Shown here piece after piece: positions 18,445 to 23,745 of a stretch of 23,745 nucleotides of DNA. Where the stretch lies: the NCBI GenBank assembly GCA_000934455.1, contig KN882736.1:100023-123767 (forward strand), written 5' to 3'. Every line of letters starts with the position of its first letter. Position 1 is the stretch's first letter. This DNA comes from Apostichopus parvimensis. Taxonomy: Eukaryota; Echinodermata; Holothuroidea; Aspidochirotida; Stichopodidae. A program made the position numbers and the translations under genes. The notes below the pieces were generated by a model that made no database searches, was not told where the DNA came from, and worked only from the letters and a program-made list of their open reading frames with translations.

Positions 18445-19815
18445 CTGATGTTTTAACTTCTGATGACTCTTTTTTCTTTTGATCAGTATCACCGTTTGCT
18501 AATTGGTCTATTGTACTGTACATACACACTGTATATATTCATACTTCCCAATGTGAGACACTTTTTAAAAATAACGTCATTGAGCTCTTGCTAAATACGC
18601 AGTACATACAGTAAATGCAATTTTTACTGTATTTATTTTTAATAAAATATCCTCAACTTTCAACCATAAGTCGACAAAATTCTCTACAATTAAAGCTGTG
18701 TACCACAAAACTTGTAATTTGATATTTCCAGTACGTACTATTTATTACTAAATCCTACTCCATGAAACCAAATTCCTCATTAATTTCCTCAATTGGTTAA
18801 ATGTCCCATTCTGAAGTGCTACATATGTCACTGAACTTTCCTGTGTATTTTGTCAGCCATCCAAAACAATGTCCGTTTTTTTTTTAACTGACCCGTGAAA
18901 TGTTGCTAGGGATGAGAACAATCAACATAATTGCTTTGTCATCTTAGCAACTCAATCAACATCGGTTAAATGTTACTACGTATACTGCTAATATTCTATA
19001 CATATACTATTCATATTCTATGCTTCCTTAAGTCTGCTTCAAGAACCAAGTTACCAACATCAACTAACATGCCACATTTGAACTTGCCTGACAAAATTGT
19101 TCCCCCCCAGCAATTTAGAGAAAATGTGATCTTTATCTCAATTTGCCTAAGTTGTTCATTTATCATTTACATTGCAAATATCACCAATTCTGACCGAGTA
19201 CAATCAGCAGGTCACTTCAAAATTATGAGGGAAAATGGAACAGCTTGTGGCAGAGTAGAACAGACACTACTGTGATTTGCAGAGAGTACTTAAAATTGAT
19301 AACAAAGTTCTGTAATATGAAAAGCAAATATGGCTAGCTATTGCATGTTAAACCCATTTAACAAGTGCAGCATTTTTGCTGTGTGTTGCCAGATAACTAA
19401 TTGCTTGTAGTAATAACAACTATTGCAGCCTGACACAGATATATATATTACACCCAGAAAGTGAGAAAACAAGTGAAGGTCACCTCCGAAGTGGATGACA
19501 CTCACACCATTCCACAACAAGGAGCATTAGATTAAATATGAAAAAGGTCATAGGTCATTACAAATCCTTGGGGGGGGGGAGCAAAAGTGTTTGGTATGTA
19601 CAAGTGTTTTAGGTATGTGAAACTGAGTGTGAGTGAGTGAGCACTGTATCCATTGTACAAATACTGTACAATTGAAATCTCAATGGGCACTTTATAAATC
19701 AGACACAAAAAAATAGAAAAAAATAAATGTGATTCAAACTGTTTACAATTAAATTATCATACTCTATATATTACTTGACAAACAATTTCAAATGGAAGGG
19801 TGTGAACGAACTAAT
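18445..19815. other. no gene recognised
   Basis: Short frames only (101 codons on plus at 18970-19275, 60 on minus at 19520-19338), with no motif. A 10-nt G run is at 19570-19579 and a gtgagtgagtgag microsatellite at 19627-19640. Confidence 0.4.
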
Positions 19816-19816
19816 T

Positions 19817-20220
19817 AACACATTAGGGGGTTGTGGTCAAGTGGTTAAGGCAGTGGACTTGTGATCTAAGGATTACAGGTTCGAGCCCTGGCCAGATCAT
19901 TGCGTTGTGTCCTTGGGCAAGGCGCTTTATCTCCATTGCCTCTCTTCACCCAGGTGTATAAATGGGGACTTGCGAGATAACTTGTAAATATAGTTGCGTG
20001 CGCTGGTTTGTGGCTGCACCCTATGGGAAGTCCCCCGGAGGACACGTGGTTGTGGTGCACTGTGGTGCCCCAGGAGAGATTGATTGAATTGTGCACACTT
20101 TGGTGTGTAGGTGTGTCAAGTTACCAATGACCAGGGTTGTAAAGTCGTGTGAGAGGGCCTTGGCCCTGAACAAGACTGTAAACCTTAACAATAAATAATA
20201 AATAAATAATAAACACATTA
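19817..20220 (+). mobile_element. full-length tRNA-derived SINE with target-site duplication
   Basis: The body is 19826-20211. The A box TGGTCAAGTGG (19834-19844) and the B box GGTTCGAGCCC (19878-19888) are both canonical. They are followed by the conserved stretch gttgtgtccttgggcaaggc and cacccaggtgtataaatggg, common in marine invertebrate SINEs. The 3' end is an (AATAAATA)n tail. aacacatta at 19817-19825 is repeated exactly at 20212-20220, a 9-bp target-site duplication. Intact duplication and promoter boxes indicate a fairly young insertion, copied by a partner LINE. There is no hammerhead in this copy. Confidence 0.92.
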
Positions 20221-20224
20221 TTAA

Positions 20225-21190
20225 GGCTGCCCACTTTGCCCATTCGAAAGATTTGATCTTGTCGGCTCCATATGTCATTCATTTCAATGCACATGGTTAA
20301 AGTACTTTACAATACATACATCAGGCCTAGCATTGCACAGTCTTAGCCACTTGATACATATAGGTGCATAAAAAAAATTCACTGGCTAAAATCAAAATAA
20401 GTTTGCATTTTCATTGAATTAATACAAAGGTAATGTTAATTTGCACTTGCAAAGATATGCAAAAGCCTTCCTTTTATTCCCCTAGTACTGTCAAACGGTG
20501 AAATTCCCCTGCCCCCCCCCCTCACCCCCAATAGATATCCTGAATATCAAGGCCTTATGCATGAAACTAAAACATCTAATTTGTGACAAAACTAAGCCTT
20601 TCTCTTTTAGGTTACGGAGAGAGCAATCATTCATACTGTAGTTGCTGCAATATATATCTTGACACTTCAGTCTGATTTGAGTCCATTAATTACTCATCAT
20701 TTAATACCGTAAATTATTTGATAAAAAAATCACTCACACAGCTGGCAGAACCAGGACATCGACCAATACTGCCGCCCCGACATTGTCACGCAACATTCAC
20801 CTGTTTTGATTTTAAGACCTCACTCATATCATCTTTCAACTTATTTCTGCTTTCTTAGCTTCAAACATAACTTCCTCCGGTTCATCACATAGATGTTAGG
20901 TACTTAACTACTCAGACTTCACGACTAAGTGAGATCTTACATACATTCTCTGTGTGTACATACAATTTTGATTTCCTCGAAATACTAACCTACAGTACAG
21001 TACCATAGCACAATAAATACCTAAATCATACTGAGCATGCTCAGTATTAACGTCCTTGAAATATATACTGGATAAGTATGCAAATTTCTTCTGAAATATT
21101 TAAAGTTCCATTTTACTTCAAAGTAACCAAGCCATGAAAACATTCACACATTAATTGAATGACCATAAACAGGGGTAAATCTTTATGGTC
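20225..21190. other. no gene recognised
   Basis: A C run of about 10 is at 20512-20521, and there is a perfect palindrome (described separately). No splice-bounded exon or repeat family is seen. Confidence 0.4.
21028..21047. repeat. perfect 20-bp palindrome
   Basis: atactgagcatgctcagtat is self-complementary over all 20 bases with no spacer. The core TGAGCATGCTCA resembles a dimeric transcription-factor site in form, but I cannot assign a factor. Confidence 0.9.
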
Positions 21191-21373
21191 GTCCCGATAG
21201 CAGGAGATGGTCAAATTTCTGGCCGGACAATCAAAATCTGATGTGGGAGTTGTCCGACAGCTACTGGTTGTCTACATCAATTCAGAACTAAAACAGGGCA
21301 AAGCCCCAGATAGGTTAAAGGATAAATTGCTATCACCTCCAAAGCTAGTCTTCTGTTCAACAACTATATCGTG

Positions 21374-21602
21374 GAGCAAGCTTTTAGCCATGTCGCACTG
21401 TTGTTGTGGAACAAGTTACCATCAGAAATACGAAGCCTTACCTCTATCAGCACTTTCAAATCAGCGTTAAAGACGTTTTATTTCAAACAAACCGATGGTT
21501 GAGTGTATTCAATTGTATGTTTGTATTTTGTATGTTTTGTTAAGCGTATTGAACCCTGGGATTTTGCGCTATATAAGCACCGGTGTAATAATAATAATAT
21601 AT
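21374..21602 (+). mobile_element. truncated CR1/L2-type LINE 3' end with (AAT)n tail
   Basis: In the frame starting at 21374 the sequence reads EQAFSHVALLLWNKLPSEIR, then SLTSISTFKSALKTFYFKQ, ending in TGA at 21500-21502. This is the AFxxxAxxLWNxLPxxIR...FKSxLKTxxF ending of a CR1/L2-type ORF2. Preceding sequence back to about 21290 (DKLLSPPKLVF in another frame) looks like the adjoining part after a frameshift. The 3' UTR has gcgctatataag at 21566-21577 and ends in about five AAT units, so the 3' end is complete. The rest of ORF2 is missing. Confidence 0.88.
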
Positions 21603-21609
21603 AGATCTC

Positions 21610-23165
21610 TCCTACAGTGTACATACTACAGTGACATACTGGTCATTCTCATTTTGCTACGATTTTTCGGGTGACCGAATTTGCTGTTCGGACAACCAAA
21701 GCTTCACGACCAGGGTTGTCTGTGCTTGTAAACAACAATTTCACTAAATTCTTAAAGTCTTAATGTTTTAGTTGTTCTGGTCTTTAAGATAATACAGTAA
21801 GTAAAGTACATTCTTTGGACGTAATCCTGAAACTTATGTAATGTAACGCTTTACCTTTTTAAGTGATTCCGTGCGTTTTGAAAACCGAAATACGTAAAAC
21901 TGTTCATTTTCAATGGAACTTCATTTAAGCTGCTTATCTGACGAACCATGAAAAATGAAGTTTCACCAGACCTAATTTTGTCAAAACGTTTCATTAATTA
22001 AGAAATTAATGATGGAAGTATCAAAAGATTTATTAAAATTTAATCCATTGTATTATAACCTCTAATAGTTCTAACAACACATGGGCCTTTAATTTCATAA
22101 AATAACAGCGAATCCTAGGATGACATTCACAACATCATTTGGTCCTTGACAAATTTGTAACACAAATTTTAAACATGTCATTTGAGGTCATCTGTGCATT
22201 TAACTATGTAGAGTTCAGACACTGTTACTGATGAACCTCACTTGTTTTAAAGGAATAACTGCTACAAGTTTTCAAAAGGTGCTTTTCTGGAGGTCGTTAC
22301 TCTCCAACTTGTTCTCAGACAATTTTAAGGAACACCCAAAATGCCTGAATGTCCCAGTGAGGAAAATTTCCTCAAAGGTTGTAATAAAGAGAACAGTTTA
22401 AAAATTTTGACCAAACTCACCAAAGGTAAACATATTTGAATATCTAGCATATTTAGGACCAATACAGCTTCATTTCTCAATACTTAAAATGAGATATAAC
22501 CTGTACTGCTAGCATTATTTTCTTTATGGTGTACAACATATGGAAAAAAATATCGTTCAGTTCATTTCCTATTTACCAAACCCTACTGTAATAGTGTCTA
22601 CAGTACAGTACCTGATTTGATTTTGGTGAAACTACCATAACAGCTTAATGCTTTCCAACTGTGCAATAGCTTCCTCCTAACCACATCTTATTCATTCCAA
22701 TGAGCAGTCCCACAAAGACCAGGTTGGCAAGTGAAAAGCTTAATGTTGGTTGTCATGGGAACATAATCTACAGTTTACCAGGTGCTACAAAATAAACACA
22801 CCCCTGTGAATCTATTGCAATATGCCATTGTAACAGAACTAACTACTAAGTACTCAATATATTGAACTTTTAGCCGGGTGTGCCAAAGAAATTTCAACTC
22901 TTTGAATACATACTGTAGGAGCTTCCTTGATAAACCTAGGATATGGTTGTTTGAAAGTCAAGTTCTATATTTTTTTTTCTATCAGATAAACCCTTCATTT
23001 CCCCCCAAGAAGTGGATCACACATTACTAGGCAGTCTGTGACGTCATCACTACAGCTGTTCTTTAATAGTTTCCTAATTATAACATTGCTGTTGTTGATT
23101 TATCCTTGAAATGTGATCATTACAATTGGAATTTTTCCTCAGTTGTTGATGTTAGAATTCGTTTC
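21610..23165. other. no gene recognised
   Basis: AT-rich sequence with no exon bounded by plausible splice sites and no repeat family that I recognise. cggacaacc near 21690 is partly complementary to gttgtccga near 21250, a weak inverted pair bracketing the LINE tail. Confidence 0.4.
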
Positions 23166-23170
23166 AGGTT

Positions 23171-23452
23171 TCATTAATGTACAAGTTGTTTAAAGTGCAA
23201 TACAACTTTCCACTGTGATTTGTATATTATAATGACAAAAAATATCACTAATGTACAAGTTTATACAACTTTCCTCAGTGATTTGTACATTATAATGTCA
23301 AAAAATGTCATTAATGTACAAGTTGTTTAAAGTGCAATACAACTTTCCTCAGTGATTTGTACATTATTATTACAAAAAATATCATTAATGTACCAGTTGT
23401 TTAGAGTGCAATACAACTTTCCTCAGTGATTTGTACATTATATTGACAAAAA
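23171..23452. repeat. tandem repeat, four units of 63-74 bp with hairpin arms
   Basis: Units start at 23171, 23245, 23308 and 23382 with tca(t/c)taatgtacaagt. Each goes on through gtgcaatacaactttcctca to tgatttgtacattataatg. The second unit lacks about 12 nt in the middle. Within each unit aatgtacaa pairs with ttgtacatt, so single-stranded copies can fold as 9-bp hairpins. Sequence differences between units are few. Confidence 0.92.
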
Positions 23453-23745
23453 GACAGCCTTTTCAACTCCATTGCCACATTGTGATTTCAGTTTCCAATC
23501 TCTGAGTTGTAACTATCTGTGTCTATCTGTGCATTCATAAAAATTTGTACAGAAAAACTTTTGTTAATATTTGTATAGATCTCCATGCTATAAAGCACTT
23601 CCACAGAAGGATGTGTGTGGCAGTTTTTGACCTAAAGACCTAGAAAACTAAGCAATTTTGTTACACAATGAATGTCATGCCTCCTGAATATCCCTTTTAA
23701 ATTGAGTATCATACATATGAAACCTACTAAATAGTGTTCAAACGA

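Noticed and set aside
1-23745. CRISPR array, operons, prokaryotic mobile elements or phage genes
   Set aside because: Tandem repeats here lack regular unique spacers, and coding density and splice structure are eukaryotic.

Overview
This window looks like nuclear DNA from an animal, probably a marine invertebrate. It is AT-rich and gene-poor. It contains short exon-like blocks with GT/AG borders separated by kilobase introns. Several CR1/L2-type LINE 3' ends, tRNA-derived SINEs, minisatellites and long C/G homopolymers are scattered through it. Bacterial operons, ribosome binding sites and long ORFs are absent. SINEs and LINE tails of this look are common in marine deuterostomes such as echinoderms and hemichordates, but I cannot place the species from sequence alone.

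The only host gene I can support is on the minus strand. Three exons (8006-7909, 7375-7208, 3376-3204) join in compatible phases. They encode a charged, Lys/Glu-rich coiled coil that resembles the N-terminal half of the Bfr1 family (yeast nuclear segregation protein Bfr1, associated with polysomal mRNPs). A phase-0 block at 6706-6620 and a phase-compatible terminal block at 1255-1120, followed by AATAAA, are weaker candidate exons. The 5' end of the gene was not found and may lie beyond the right edge or be non-coding.

Layout. 1-2.1 kb: candidate terminal exon, then two LINE 3' ends on the plus strand. 2.6-2.8 kb: a minus-strand repeat carrying a hammerhead-like fold. 3.0-4.0 kb: gene exon flanked by two diverged copies of one repeat, plus a 15-bp minisatellite. 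5.5-6.2 kb: two local tandem duplications. 6.6-8.0 kb: exons. 8.2-8.6 kb: a perfect 17-bp inverted repeat, then a tRNA-headed SINE that contains a complete type I hammerhead ribozyme core. 8.6-10.9 kb: nothing recognised. 10.95-11.55 kb: about seven copies of an 80-98-bp minisatellite. 12.6 kb: GC-rich duplication. 14.5 kb: palindromic repeat shared with 8.55 kb. 15.4 kb: G-quadruplex-prone tract. 18.1-18.4 kb: LINE ORF2 C-terminus. 19.8-20.2 kb: SINE with visible target-site duplication. 21.0 kb: 20-bp palindrome. 21.4-21.6 kb: another LINE 3' end. 23.2-23.45 kb: four tandem units that can each fold as a hairpin.

The most interesting signals are the hammerhead ribozyme inside the tRNA-derived SINE, the second hammerhead-like motif at 2.7 kb, and a roughly six-fold excess of the heptamer TACTGTA/TACAGTA across the window. 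No complete protein-coding gene is contained here.
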